A DNA stretch of 64,000 bases from Bacillus atrophaeus (GCF_001584335.1 NZ_LSBB01000003.1:124001-188000), one strand, 5' to 3'. Counted from the stretch's first letter, positions 36,160 to 46,729 are shown. Notes: generated by a model from the sequence alone, not told the origin. Numbers and translations: made by a program.

Positions 36160-36512
36160 GAATACAAATGCGTATGAAGATTATACCCAGCTCTTTATCG
36201 GGCCAAACTCTCTCGTTGCTCCCCTATGGGAATCGGTTTATTTAGACCGTAAACATTGATTGTTTGAGGAACAAACATTGTTTCTAAATTAAAAGGATTT
36301 TTGAAAGTCGTAATGAAGAAAAGGAAGTTGATTTGTGGACAAGTATTATTTTTTTATGAGCATCTTGGCAAATGGGGGATACCATGAGTGACCGTTTAGA
36401 AACATCTGCAGAAACAAGGCTTTACCAGTGAACAGCCCTGCTTTTAAAAGAATATCTTGCACTTGAACATGAAACAGCTGAGCTTTTTAAAGAATTCTTT
36501 AACAATCAATAA
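36160..36512 (+). pseudogene. TorD-family chaperone, broken
   Basis: Readable text: NAYEDYTQLFIGPNSLVAPL, WESVYLDRKH, stop, LFEEQTL, frame breaks, then LLLKEYLALEHETAELFKEF and FNNQ stop. The (I/F)GPNSLxAPxWESVYLD phrase is diagnostic for TorD/DmsD-type chaperones of molybdoenzymes. No partner reductase lies nearby. Confidence 0.75.
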
Positions 36513-36846
36513 TGAAGTAAGCAAAGAAAAAGGTTTGAAGACACTCGTGATTCATTTCATGGGGTTTTTAACCATAGTTATTAACAGGCCTCTTAGACCA
36601 TGTTATAAATTCGATGCAGGATTATTAACATTTTCTAGTTTGCTTAGCGCTTATGTACTGGTACCCACACGTTTAACAAATAACTCCATGGCTGAAACAA
36701 TAATATTAATTTGCAATTATTTCCGTTTTGTGCTATGATAAAGAAGAATTATTTTTGTTCGGTGTAAAGCATAGTATGAATATCGACTTTTCGTCTTGAT
36801 GATACTTTGGGCAAGGATAGTAATACAATGTGTGGTAACGCACTAG

Positions 36847-37062
<216 letters not shown>

Positions 37063-37078
37063 TCTTAAATCGTTTATA

Positions 37079-37112
37079 CAAACAGGCTCTTTATATAGGG
37101 CCTGTTTTTTTA
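37079..37112 (+). terminator. Terminator of cspC
   Basis: An AACAGGC/GCCTGTT stem followed by T7. Confidence 0.85.
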
Positions 37113-37919
37113 TGTTCTCTGTATAAAACTCATTAAAAAACCCTACTCAACGTTCGAGTAGGGAGATGGTACAAGGTAATAGAAAAAGATTTAAAGCTTC
37201 AAAGGTTTGTTTATAGTATAACATACTGGATTTACAATATGTGGAATATATATATTATTTATTTTTCTTTTCCTGTTCTAAATGCTTGGTAGCCGTAGTT
37301 CGGGACCAATACTATTTAGCGAGGAAGCAAAAAAACATTTACGAAAAATAGCCAACGTACATGTGGCGTGTGCCACCCGCCAAAAGCGTCACGCTAAACG
37401 AAGTACTGATTTCTATTAAATGGAAGTTGTCGCTATTTTTATTTTATAGGAGCAATCCATGATAAAATTAAGAAAATTTCGTCTCTTTTTCGTTGGCCAT
37501 ATATTATATGTTACCAACTCGCGTATCTCTTTTGTGAAAAGAAGATAAACAATTACTATTCACTGTCGCAGTGGATATAAGAAATTCTTAAAGATAGAGG
37601 GGAGATTGATTGATTTTTTTCTAGAAATAATCACTTAGAGATACCTAAAACAATGAAAGCCCTGCCTCTCTTCCATCCTTACGGCTCCTTGTCCGTTCCA
37701 GTGTGAATCAGGATTACAAAAAACAAGTGACTATTTTATCGAGTTTTTTGATAAAACTTCAAATGTTCGTTGAAGAAATTCAAATAATAAAAATGGATTA
37801 GATTGCAGGAATAACAAAAGAGGTTAATGTTCTAAAAGTAAGTTGAAGAAGTTGAACATCTTTGAAATGATTTAATATCATCTGAAAATTCGTAATATTT
37901 TTGGAATACAATACGTTAT
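37113..37919. other. Intergenic, no gene recognised
   Basis: About 800 bases. A CCCTACTC/GAGTAGGG hairpin (37139-37164), with A run upstream, looks like a minus-strand terminator. Around 37340-37420 there is a more G/C-balanced patch (ACGTACATGTGGCGTGTGCC) of unknown nature. No frame convinced me. Confidence 0.4.
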
Positions 37920-38381
37920 CTAACAGAAACTTTTTATTTGATTTTCAGTGATTCCTTTAATTACTTCCAGTTCACTAATCAAAAATTCATATGCATTATC
38001 CAACATTTTTTTTTCGCTTGAATTAAGTGCTTTTTCTTTCTTCATACGCATTAAATCACGTACAACTTCAGCGCCTTCTTGTATTTCACCCGTTTTTATT
38101 TTGTTCGTGTTTACTTTATACCTTTGTTTCCACGGCAGTAACCTATCTGATTCTCCATGCTGAAAAATGTGTATAATGTGTTTTAATGCAAGTATATCAG
38201 TAACTGGCCGTATACTTGAACTCAATATTTTACGCGTTGGAATCATAACTTGCATATTACTGATTGACATTTTTATGACATAATACTGTTGTTTTTCCTC
38301 TGAGTATTCTTTTTCTTCTATAGCTTCAATTATACCTGCTCCGTGCATTGGATAAACAATGTTATCGCCAATTTGAAACAT
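37920..38381 (-). CDS. ydeB: YdeB, CarD/CdnL-family RNA polymerase-binding protein
   Basis: A 153-aa protein: MFQIGDNIVYPMHGAGIIEA is the N-terminal CarD Tudor-like RNA polymerase-interacting domain; the C-terminal helical part (RYKVNTNKIKTGEIQEGAEV, then RDLMRMKKEKALNSSEKKML) is the DNA-interacting domain. ATG 38381 matches the 168 length; the upstream extension to 38423 lacks a ribosome-binding site. Confidence 0.9.
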   Translation of the reverse strand: MFQIGDNIVYPMHGAGIIEAIEEKEYSEEKQQYYVIKMSISNMQVMIPTRKILSSSIRPVTDILALKHIIHIFQHGESDRLLPWKQRYKVNTNKIKTGEIQEGAEVVRDLMRMKKEKALNSSEKKMLDNAYEFLISELEVIKGITENQIKSFC

Positions 38382-38429
38382 ATAATCCACCCCCAAATAA
38401 TGTAACCTTCCTAAGATTACCACATATCC

Positions 38430-39011
38430 ATTTTTTAATCAAATATTCAATAATAACATGATCGTATTTTTTGTGTCAATAACTTTTTGAAAAAATCAGA
38501 TCCAGCAAAAATGACATCAAAACAATAGGGAATGTGTTGGATTCCAGATAAAGGAAAGGTTAATTGGTCCGTGTATATCTGAAACCTCGACTAATTAACA
38601 TAGATCAGTTTTTCATTGAAAATGAGTTATTAAAGCTCCTTTAGGAATTCATGACTTGGCATCAATTTCAAGTAAGAAGTAGTTAACTAGGGGTTGTTTC
38701 AGGGATAGAAAAAGAACAAAGTTTCCTTAAAAATTAACGAGGCAAGATTATCAATATGAAGATAACTAGAGAAAAATTGGAAAAACAACAAATTTGGATA
38801 TATGGTATATCTCTTATTTTCGTAGGAGATACCAGGAGTAGCATCAGCCATTTTAGTTAGACCAATGTTAGTTCCCATCGCCATCATTGCAGCGGGGTTT
38901 TGGTACTTAAAATAGATGAGTTTTTAGTGCTTTTGTTTAAAAATAACCAAGTACCATAAACGGTCGTTTTTAGAACTTGCTAATTGAATGTATCTTATTG
39001 AAAAATCACAG
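38430..39011. other. Intergenic with decayed pieces
   Basis: Holds a yyaL-like scar (38637-38675) and, at 38757-38920, a broken small membrane-protein-like text (MKITREKLEKQQIWIYGISL on the + strand). No intact gene. Confidence 0.4.
38637..38675 (-). pseudogene. yyaL-like scar
   Basis: The + strand CTTTAGGAATTCATGACTTG matches the scar at 25791-25820 (CTTAGGAGTTCATGACTTGG). The minus strand reads CQVMNS, stop. Confidence 0.35.
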
Positions 39012-39049
39012 TTGACCATAAAACCAATATCCGATATATTGGTTTTATG
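39012..39049 (+). promoter_or_regulatory. Promoter covered by a 14+14 palindrome, start codon inside
   Basis: TTGACC (39012-39017), 17 bases and TATATT (39035-39040) form a sigma-A promoter whose start point would be at or next to the ATG (39047). CATAAAACCAATAT (39017-39030) and ATATTGGTTTTATG (39036-39049) are perfect inverted repeats with a 5-base gap that cover spacer, -10 box and start codon. No ribosome-binding site is present, so the transcript is probably leaderless. Confidence 0.75.
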
Positions 39050-39706
39050 AAAAAAGATATTATTAAACCCATTAAACGTACGTCATTTAGAGATGAAGTA
39101 TATCTAACTTTAAAAAAAGCAATTGTTACATTAGAGCTGCAACCGGAGCAACGCTTAAATGACAAAGAGTTAGCAGAAGAATTCGGAATTAGCCGTACTC
39201 CAGTTAGAGAGGCTCTAAAACGTCTTGAAGATGAAGGACTGGTTGAATCTATTCCTGGTTCAGTGACTCGCGTTGCAGCATTAAATCTTGAGGAGGCAAA
39301 ACACGCATTTACTGTGGTAGCAGCTTTACATTCATTAGCAGCTCGTTTAGCAGTACCATTACTCAAAGAAGCAGATATTCAAGAATTAGAGTTCAGTAAT
39401 AAAGCCTTACTACTATCTATTGAGAAAAAAGATATTATAAAAGCAATTGAAGCCGATGAGTTATTCCACAATGTTTTTCTAGATGTGGCGGGAAATCCTG
39501 AAATCATTCGCGCGCTAGAACGAAGTATATTTAAGATTCAACGCCTTGAAATTTCTCAGTTCACTTCTATAAATGGTTTGAAATCAGTAGAACAACATCA
39601 GCACATTATAGAAGCATGCAAAAATAAAGATAAAGAAACAACAGCACATCTTGTAGAACAAAACTGGTTAAGTCTGGGGGAATTACTGACTTATGAGACA
39701 GATTGA
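39047..39706 (+). CDS. GntR/FCD-family transcription regulator
   Basis: A 219-aa protein: an N-terminal winged helix (LKKAIVTLELQPEQRLNDKE, then EFGISRTPVREALKRLEDEG) and a C-terminal FCD helical ligand domain with metal-binding His (DELFHNVFLDVAGN; EQHQHIIEAC). The start ATG lies inside a palindrome, which suggests autoregulation. Its 3' end overlaps the exporter gene by 14 bases; the pair is one operon. Confidence 0.85.
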   Translation: MKKDIIKPIKRTSFRDEVYLTLKKAIVTLELQPEQRLNDKELAEEFGISRTPVREALKRLEDEGLVESIPGSVTRVAALNLEEAKHAFTVVAALHSLAARLAVPLLKEADIQELEFSNKALLLSIEKKDIIKAIEADELFHNVFLDVAGNPEIIRALERSIFKIQRLEISQFTSINGLKSVEQHQHIIEACKNKDKETTAHLVEQNWLSLGELLTYETD

Positions 39707-40685
39707 GGTGAGAAATTTGCGCCCTATTTTTTTAGGTATATGTGCTGCTTTCTTTTTTGCTTTCACATTTATATTGAATCGAGCAATGGAATTATCAGGT
39801 GGTAGCTGGATATGGAGTGCCTCATTACGATTTATTTTCATGCTTCCATTTCTTTTACTTCTTGTTATGAGTAGGAAAAAATTAAAAGTATTATTACAAG
39901 TTATGAGAGAGAATTTAAGAGCATGGTTTTTATGGAGTTTCGTAGGTTTTGGTCTATTTTACGCTCCATTATGCTTTGCCGCTGTACATGCACCAGGATG
40001 GATAATTGCTGGGACATGGCAAATTACTATTATATCAGGATCTTTGTTAGCTCCTCTTTTTATTCAAACCATTGAAACACCAGATGGAATTCTTAAGAAA
40101 AGAGGAAAAATCCCAATGAAAGGTATGGGTATGTCATTAATTATTCTTCTTGGTATTTTCTTTATGCAAATGGAACAAGCAAAATCGCTTGCTGTAAAAG
40201 ATATTTTGTTAGGTATTATCCCTGTTATTGTAGCATCTTTCGCTTACCCGCTCGGGAATCGTAAGATGATGGAGGTTTGTGGAAATCGTCTAGATGCTTA
40301 TCAACGTGTCCTTGGAATGACATTAGCTAGCTTACCATTTTGGTTTTTACTATCCTTGTATGGTTTTTTTACAGTAGGAGTGCCTAGTAAAGAGCAAACT
40401 ATGCAATCTATTTTAGTTGCTATTTGTTCGGGTGTAATTGCAACTATCTTATTTTTTAAAGCGACTGATATGGTTAAAGGAGATATGCAGAAACTTGCAA
40501 CTGTTGAAGCAACACAATCCATGGAGGTACTTTTTGCTGTTATCGGAGAACTAATTTTATTACATTCTTCATTTCCTTCTATTTTATCTTGGTGTGGTAT
40601 GTTTGTAATAATGCTAGGAATGATAGCACATAGTTATGTTTCCCATAAAGGTGAAACGGCGCATAACCCAAATATTAGTGCTTAA
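39693..40685 (+). CDS. EamA/EmrE-like multidrug efflux family membrane protein
   Basis: A 330-aa protein with about ten hydrophobic helices (GICAAFFFAFTFILNRAMEL at the start). The text HAPGWIIAGTWQITIISGSL and ATILFFKATDMVKGDMQKLA is typical of the DMT-superfamily efflux group related to EmrE. Substrate unknown. Co-transcribed with the GntR regulator. Confidence 0.8.
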   Translation: MRQIEVRNLRPIFLGICAAFFFAFTFILNRAMELSGGSWIWSASLRFIFMLPFLLLLVMSRKKLKVLLQVMRENLRAWFLWSFVGFGLFYAPLCFAAVHAPGWIIAGTWQITIISGSLLAPLFIQTIETPDGILKKRGKIPMKGMGMSLIILLGIFFMQMEQAKSLAVKDILLGIIPVIVASFAYPLGNRKMMEVCGNRLDAYQRVLGMTLASLPFWFLLSLYGFFTVGVPSKEQTMQSILVAICSGVIATILFFKATDMVKGDMQKLATVEATQSMEVLFAVIGELILLHSSFPSILSWCGMFVIMLGMIAHSYVSHKGETAHNPNISA

Positions 40686-40811
40686 TTGATATTTTAAAAT
40701 GTATAGTATGAACCCTTTTCTAGTTAGTATAGGTAATTTTATTACTTTTTGAAAAATGTAGCACTCTAAGTTTTATGTCAAAATTTAATAACTAAGTAAA
40801 AGGGTACGAAC

Positions 40812-40853
40812 AAAAAACGATGTCACGCACATATAGGAACATCGGTTTTTTCT
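40812..40853 (+). terminator. Terminator of the GntR-exporter operon
   Basis: AAAACGATGT/ACATCGGTTTT stem with a long loop and T run. Confidence 0.75.
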
Positions 40854-40951
40854 TTATGAAATTTTGCTTTAGCGTACGAAATTCGCGTTTTGTTGGTGCT
40901 TCCCCATTGACATCCAATTTAAAAAACGAACATTAATTAAAAAAAGGAGAA

Positions 40952-41086
40952 GTGATTATAGCACTAACAGAGGTAGTTGTAAGAGAGATTTTAGATAGGT
41001 TTTTTGATAGTACAGCAATAGGGAACAAATCATTCTATGCCGAGGTCCTCTTGGACTATCAGGTATGTGTAGCTATACGAACTTGA
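40952..41086 (+). pseudogene. Truncated 5' gene fragment cut at a yyaL scar
   Basis: From GTG 40952 behind AAAAGGAGA: 44 codons, MIIALTEVVVREILDRFFDS then TAIGNKSFYAEVLLDYQV, and a stop two codons before the CHWC scar (41084-41120). The strong ribosome-binding site and protein-like text suggest the start of a gene whose remainder was lost at this joint. Family not recognised. Confidence 0.45.
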
Positions 41087-41120
41087 CACCAATGACATGT
41101 TTGCTAATCGATATGGACAC
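41084..41120 (-). pseudogene. yyaL-like scar
   Basis: Minus strand reads VHID, stop, QTCHWCQV, aligned with [13 protein letters not shown] of YyaL. Confidence 0.5.
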
Positions 41121-41190
41121 AAATTTAATCACCAATTTTTACTGTAAAATTCGTGAAAAACATATAGAAATGATGAAAATGGAAGATAAA

Positions 41191-41330
41191 GTGTGTAATG
41201 AAAAAAGCTTTCATAACCAGTATGGTTTTACCATGTTGAGGGCCTAGTGGGTGAATAACCCGTGGAGGTTCAAGTCCTCTCGGCCGCCTCAATGATACCG
41301 AGGGCTTTAATGCCCTTGGTCTTTTTGTGT
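41191..41330 (+). repeat. att copy 4 (type A arm)
   Basis: The arm TGTAATGAAAAAAGCTTTCA and ACCATG lies before the tRNA part (41236-41288), which equals the reference except for the last base (GCC for GCA). The terminator (ATACCGAGGG/CCCTTGGT with T run) follows. Confidence 0.92.
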
Positions 41331-41402
41331 TTCCGAAAAAAATGTATTTTTTGATCAAAATTACTCACTAACTTAAAGTAAGTAATCTAATTTGTTCCCC
41401 AG

Positions 41403-41430
41403 GCTGTCGAGCAAATCTCGACAGCTTTTT
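41403..41430 (+). terminator. Strong orphan terminator
   Basis: GCTGTCGAG/CTCGACAGC and five T. No intact + strand gene ends here. Confidence 0.75.
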
Positions 41431-41487
41431 GAAATGATGACCACACTATATACGAGTAAAAGCCAATTTCTCTTTACATTAAGCAGA

Positions 41488-42132
41488 CTATATTGAATGC
41501 TTTTTATTTTCGTCAACATTTGGTGATGTACTAGAGTGTGTTAATATGCGGTCTAATATTTGTTCTGTAAATGGCATAAAGTAATTAAGGATTATCCCCC
41601 CTAAACAAACGGTTAATAAAGTCCCGACGCCAATTGGTCCATTTAAAATGATTGCAGCTATCAAGAATAAAAGGTAAATGAATGTTCTTGAAAAAAATAT
41701 ATTTGTTCTGGTTAATTCTTTTATGATTAATGTTAATCGGTCAACTGGGATCGGTGCAAAATTTGTGTGCAAATAGGTTGCAGTTCCTAATCCTATAACA
41801 ACTAAGCCGATTCCAAAACAAATCACTTTGCTGTACCATAGGTCAGGTGTTAACAAATTGTGCAATAAAAAAAGCCACATATCAATCCCGATCCCCGTTA
41901 TAAATGCTGTTAACAGCCCCAAAATTTCCGGTCTTTGTCTTTTTAAAAACGAATTACAACATATCAATATGAAGGCTATTATGACTTCCCAACTTCCCAC
42001 TGTAAGCCCCACATTTTTAGACAGTCCTACCACAACTGCATCAAAGGGTGAAGTTCCAAGGTCTGATTGGATAGTGAAAGAAATACCAAGGGTTAAAATT
42101 AAAATTCCTAATACATAAAAAGTATATTTCAC
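41488..42132 (-). CDS. YczE/YyaS-family membrane protein
   Basis: A 214-aa protein with five or six membrane helices; GISFTIQSDLGTSPFDAVVV and LGTATYLHTNFAPIPVDRLT are the family signatures. B. subtilis-group YczE is needed for full polyketide (bacillaene) production; whether this copy does that is unknown. GTG 42132, 8 bases after AGAGGT, gives the family length; TTG 42153 is an alternative. It is divergent from a MarR gene, with a long inverted repeat between. Confidence 0.8.
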   Translation of the reverse strand: MKYTFYVLGILILTLGISFTIQSDLGTSPFDAVVVGLSKNVGLTVGSWEVIIAFILICCNSFLKRQRPEILGLLTAFITGIGIDMWLFLLHNLLTPDLWYSKVICFGIGLVVIGLGTATYLHTNFAPIPVDRLTLIIKELTRTNIFFSRTFIYLLFLIAAIILNGPIGVGTLLTVCLGGIILNYFMPFTEQILDRILTHSSTSPNVDENKKHSI

Positions 42133-42162
42133 CTTGCTCGACCTCTTCTTCAATATTTTTTA

Positions 42163-42221
42163 TTGCAAATACAACAAAGTTAGGGTATATTCAACATATG
42201 TTATTATTATTGTATTTGCAA
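42163..42221. promoter_or_regulatory. 12-base inverted repeats between yczE-like and marR genes
   Basis: TTGCAAATACAA (42163-42174) and TTGTATTTGCAA (42210-42221) are perfect inverted repeats spaced 35 bases. They flank the divergent promoters and are the likely operator pair of the adjacent MarR regulator. Confidence 0.7.
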
Positions 42222-42247
42222 CAAAAATATGTACTAAGGAGGTCATT

Positions 42248-43236
<989 letters not shown>

Positions 43237-43259
43237 CTTTTTATGAAAGGCGGGTTAAT

Positions 43260-43877
43260 ATGTATATTCCAAAATATTATAAGGTTACAAATGTTGATGA
43301 CATTTGGGACTTTGTTCAAAACAACTCATTTGGCACAATTGTCACAACAGCACAAGGGAAACCAATTGCCACCCATTTGCCATTGCAGTTAATGAAAGAG
43401 GGAGATACTTACTATATTACGGGGCATATTGCTTATGGGAATCCTCAGTGGAGAACATTTGAAACCTGTGAAGATGTGCTTGTTATGTTTCAGGGACCGC
43501 ACGCTTATATCTCTTCCTCTTGGTATGAAAAGGAAAATGTCCCAACGTGGAACTATCAAGCTGTACATGTATACGGTACAGCCAGCATTTTGAACGAAAA
43601 AGAGTTAAAACATGACCTGACAATGTTGCTGCAAAAATACGAAAAACACCGTAAGAATCCAGTTTTATGGGATAAACTTTCTCCTCAACTCTTAGAAAGT
43701 CAACTGAAAGGTATTGTCGGATTTAAGATTAAGGTAGGAGAAATTCAGGCTTCATATAAATTAAGTCAGAACCGAAATGAAACGGATTATATGAATATCA
43801 TTGATCAATTACGAAAAGAAGGAGATCCAAATTCGAAACAAATGGCAGAACTGATGGAAAAGAGATTAAAAAATTAA
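43260..43877 (+). CDS. paiB: PaiB, FMN-binding-fold regulator
   Basis: A 205-aa protein of the PaiB family (MYIPKYYKVTNVDDIWDFVQ, TWNYQAVHVYGTA, LKGIVGFKIKVGEIQASYKL). In 168 it is the second gene of the pai operon, linked to negative control of sporulation and protease genes. Here it follows paiA by 23 bases. Confidence 0.92.
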   Translation: MYIPKYYKVTNVDDIWDFVQNNSFGTIVTTAQGKPIATHLPLQLMKEGDTYYITGHIAYGNPQWRTFETCEDVLVMFQGPHAYISSSWYEKENVPTWNYQAVHVYGTASILNEKELKHDLTMLLQKYEKHRKNPVLWDKLSPQLLESQLKGIVGFKIKVGEIQASYKLSQNRNETDYMNIIDQLRKEGDPNSKQMAELMEKRLKN

Positions 43878-44254
43878 ATATAAGCCCACTTTTATTAAAC
43901 CCTCAGATACAAGAATTAAAGAACGGAACGGAGACAGTCATATTTGCAGCATCTCGTAATAGTCCATTCTTTAATTGGATTTTCAAATGCTTGAAATAAT
44001 AGGCTTTTGTACTTGATGATAAGCTTCCACTTTATTGAAGGCCTAGTGAATGAATAAACCGTGAAGATTCAAATCCTCGGCCGCATCCCAATAATACCAA
44101 GAGTTTAACTGCCTTTGGTATTATTTTTTTATGCAGAAAATACAGCTATGAGAGAAAGCTGCTCATCAAAACTCACCAGTTATCATTTATAGTAAATATA
44201 TAGAAAATCGACAATCAATCGAAGGATGAATTTTGTTCTATAAAGGAGATTCCC
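43878..44254. other. Junction region around att copy 5
   Basis: Between paiB and copy 5 a short protein-like text (ISPLLLNPQIQELKNGTETV, then IFAASRNSPFFNWIFK) suggests a lost gene. Between copy 5 and the Nudix remnant there is nothing else. Confidence 0.4.
44020..44133 (+). repeat. att copy 5 (type B arm), diverged
   Basis: The arm AAGCTTCCACTTTATTGAAG resembles copy 6 (AAGCTTTCACTTTATTGAGG). The tRNA part (44035-44085) has several changes and a 2-base loss. The terminator ATACCAAGAG/CTTTGGTAT with T run follows. Confidence 0.82.
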
Positions 44255-44648
44255 ATGGAAGAAGTAAAAGTTGTGTATGCGTTGATTAAAAGTAAATGTA
44301 ATCAGATATTAATAGTGGATAATCATGAAGAGGGTTGAACCTGATGAGACGTTAATAGAAGCTGCTATACGTGAAGTGCATGAAGAAACAGGTTTTGAAG
44401 TAGAAATAGGAAATCTAATTGTTGTTAACGAAGCGAAATATGTAAAGAGGCATCATCACGCTATTCTTTTTACATTTGAAGCACGAATTGTTGGAGGAAC
44501 TGAAGCGATTAAAAAACCTCAAGAGATATTGCAAATTGAATGGGTTGACATTGAACAGGCAAATGAACGAATGCCGTATTACTTAGAAGGAGTTAATAAA
44601 ATGCCGACAGGATACGCCCTATATAATAATCAAGGAACAATAGAGTAA
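44255..44648 (+). pseudogene. Nudix hydrolase, internal deletion and frameshift
   Basis: ATG 44255 (AAAGGAG upstream) reads MEEVKVVYALIKSKCNQILI then VDNHEEG and stop. The second frame continues VEPDETLIEAAIREVHEETG and runs to 44648. The Nudix box Glu residues are present, but the WSLPGGK part is missing and the frames do not join. A translated 3' part alone would not be a full enzyme. Confidence 0.82.
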
Positions 44649-44676
44649 TGGCAGTAATCGTCAGGCTAGTTTGGTT

Positions 44677-44945
44677 TTATGTTATTGTGTCAAGCTTTTC
44701 TTTAATCGCTTTGGAAAATGTGATTGATTTATTCTCGCTAACAAATGTTGACCCTAAAAGGAGTACGCCACCTAGCATTTGAACAATGGTCATTTGTTCT
44801 TGCAGGATAATGGCAGAAATTAAAATAGCTACAAATGGATCGACATAGCTTAGCATAGCAATACTCTGTCCTTTTAATTTTTGCATACCTGAGAAAAATA
44901 ACCAAAATCCAATACCAGTGTTTACAATCCCTGAAATCTTTTCTT
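44677..44945 (-). pseudogene. EamA-family exporter, 3' fragment
   Basis: Minus strand text ISGIVNTGIGFWLFFSGMQK, then LKGQSIAMLSYVDPFVAILI is the last part of a DMT/EamA transporter. Homology stops near 44945. Confidence 0.78.
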
Positions 44946-45049
44946 GAAGGATATGAATGTTTCAATTAATTATAACTTCCTGGAGATTCATAAAATAGCA
45001 GATTTATGGAGCATTAATGGGAGAAAAAATTTATATGTATACGTTATTG

Positions 45050-45150
45050 CTCGGAGACAAGTATAAAGAAATGTCTGGAATACAGGAAACGGCGAAAATG
45101 ATTGTCTGGGGTTATCAAAAAAATACCAGACTATGAAGAGTAAAGGAAAA
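45050..45150 (+). pseudogene. Possible degenerate copy of the yddJ-like 3' end
   Basis: GAAATGTCTGGAATACAGGA to CCAGACTATGAAGAG runs in parallel with 18590-18665 (for example ACCAGATTATGAAGAGGTTA). The downstream terminators are also alike. Weak. Confidence 0.35.
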
Positions 45151-45162
45151 AGAAACAAAGTT

Positions 45163-45198
45163 AGAGGAGCAGACCATGTGTTTACTCCTCTTTTTTTC
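45163..45198 (+). terminator. Terminator
   Basis: AGAGGAG/CTCCTCT stem and T run. Confidence 0.7.
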
Positions 45199-45287
45199 TG
45201 TATATGAAAGTTTGGTTGTAATGCTGCGTCAAGCCGTAAAGTATTGCTATGACTGCAAAAAAACCGCTCTTGAAATTTAGAAGTGTT

Positions 45288-46670
45288 TTATTTTTCAAAG
45301 AGGAAATCTTTAAGTGTTCTTAGTCCTTTATCTAATTCCTCGTATGTCTTTGCAGAGGTAAGAGAAATCCGTATAAATTGATTAGTTTCGTCTTTTTTGG
45401 CTAAGAATCGATCAGAATGATAAATACGAATACCTTGAGCCAAAGCATCTTGTTCAAATTCTTTCATCTGATATTTCTTGTCTAATGGAATCCAGCGGAA
45501 AAAAGTTAACGGATTTTCATTAGGGTTATTCATTTGAAAGTACTTCTGATAAAGAAGATTACGTTCTTTTGAAATGTTTTTCTTTTGAGTGATTATTTTT
45601 TCTGCGCAGCCTGTATTAATCAGCTCAGTTATGACTTCTGCATTAAACCCAGGGGTTTTGACATTAATATTAAATATACCGTGCGTCATTTTATCGATGA
45701 ACTGATTTGCAAAGGCTAGAAACCCTACTCTCATACCGGAGCTGAGGGATTTAGAAACACTTAGACTATAAACAAACTGATCTGGTACAAAATACGAAAT
45801 TGGCACAAATCTTTCCGGCGCAAGGAAAGAAAAAATATCATCTTCAAGCAGAGTTAAATTGTATTTACGAATAATCTTAGCTATTTCTTTTCTTCGATTC
45901 ATATCCATTGTGACAGCAGTTGGGTTATTACAAGAAGGGATTAAATAAACGCCATTCAAGTGATTTTTCCTGCAGGCCTCCTCTAACCGTTCTGGCATCA
46001 TTCCAAAAGAATCCCCGTCTATTGGGACTAAATGTATGTTGAGCATATTGGCTAATTCGATAAAGTTAGGATAAGTATAGGTATCTACCGCAATTTTATC
46101 CCCAGCATGAAACAGAGACATTAAAATTAAGGTTAAGGAATTTTGCCCCCCAGAGGTAATCACAATATTTTCAATAGGCACTTCAAAATTAAAACGTTCC
46201 ATCCACTTCTTTGCTGCCATTTTATGATAAGGCATACCTAATGGGTTTCGGTAATCCAATAATTTCTCTAAATAATTCTTCCCAGCAATGTTTTGAATGA
46301 CTTCTGCAACTAATGAATTCGAATGATCAAGCGGTTCAATCAAGCCCATTTCTATAACATTCTTATTATCATTGTCTTCCAAGAATAGAGCATTGCTTAC
46401 ATTAGGTGCAACATAAGTTCCACTCCCAGTAATCCCATAAATCAATCCTTTTACTTCACATAATTTAAAAGCTCTCGTTACAGTACTTAAATTAATATCA
46501 AGATAATCAGCCAATTCTCTTTGTGGGGGCAGTTTAGTATGAGGTGCAAGAAAACCATTTAAAATATCGTATTCCAATTGAGTAGCAATTGACTGATAAA
46601 TAGGAGGAGCCAATTGTGTTCTATCCGGTTTCCATGTCATGGGGTAGTGTTCAAATGAGTTAACAGGCAT
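45288..46670 (-). CDS. MocR/GntR-type regulator with aminotransferase domain
   Basis: A 460-aa protein: a GntR winged helix (YDILNGFLAPHTKLPPQREL, INLSTVTRAFKLCEVKGLIY) fused to a fold-type I aminotransferase domain; the PLP lysine lies in SLSVSKSLSSGMRVGF. ATG 46670 has GGGAGG 7 bases upstream. Divergent from a PhzF-family gene; two direct repeats lie between them. MocR proteins usually control the divergent neighbour. Confidence 0.87.
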   Translation of the reverse strand: MPVNSFEHYPMTWKPDRTQLAPPIYQSIATQLEYDILNGFLAPHTKLPPQRELADYLDINLSTVTRAFKLCEVKGLIYGITGSGTYVAPNVSNALFLEDNDNKNVIEMGLIEPLDHSNSLVAEVIQNIAGKNYLEKLLDYRNPLGMPYHKMAAKKWMERFNFEVPIENIVITSGGQNSLTLILMSLFHAGDKIAVDTYTYPNFIELANMLNIHLVPIDGDSFGMMPERLEEACRKNHLNGVYLIPSCNNPTAVTMDMNRRKEIAKIIRKYNLTLLEDDIFSFLAPERFVPISYFVPDQFVYSLSVSKSLSSGMRVGFLAFANQFIDKMTHGIFNINVKTPGFNAEVITELINTGCAEKIITQKKNISKERNLLYQKYFQMNNPNENPLTFFRWIPLDKKYQMKEFEQDALAQGIRIYHSDRFLAKKDETNQFIRISLTSAKTYEELDKGLRTLKDFLFEK

Positions 46671-46698
46671 ACGTAATCCTCCCAAAAAGAATTGTTTT

Positions 46699-46729
46699 GC
46701 ATACAATTATATCATTGAAGGCATACAAT
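46699..46729. promoter_or_regulatory. Direct repeats between mocR and phzF-like genes
   Basis: GCATACAAT at 46699-46707 and again at 46721-46729, 22 bases apart (two helical turns). MocR-type regulators use spaced direct repeats, so this is the likely binding site. Confidence 0.6.

Noticed and set aside
36457-36738. A 93-codon frame after the torD remnant
   Set aside because: It starts inside the pseudogene in a different frame, and the text has no family features.
38699-38887. A 62-codon minus-strand frame
   Set aside because: The text reads as antisense of a decayed membrane-protein piece, with no ribosome-binding site.
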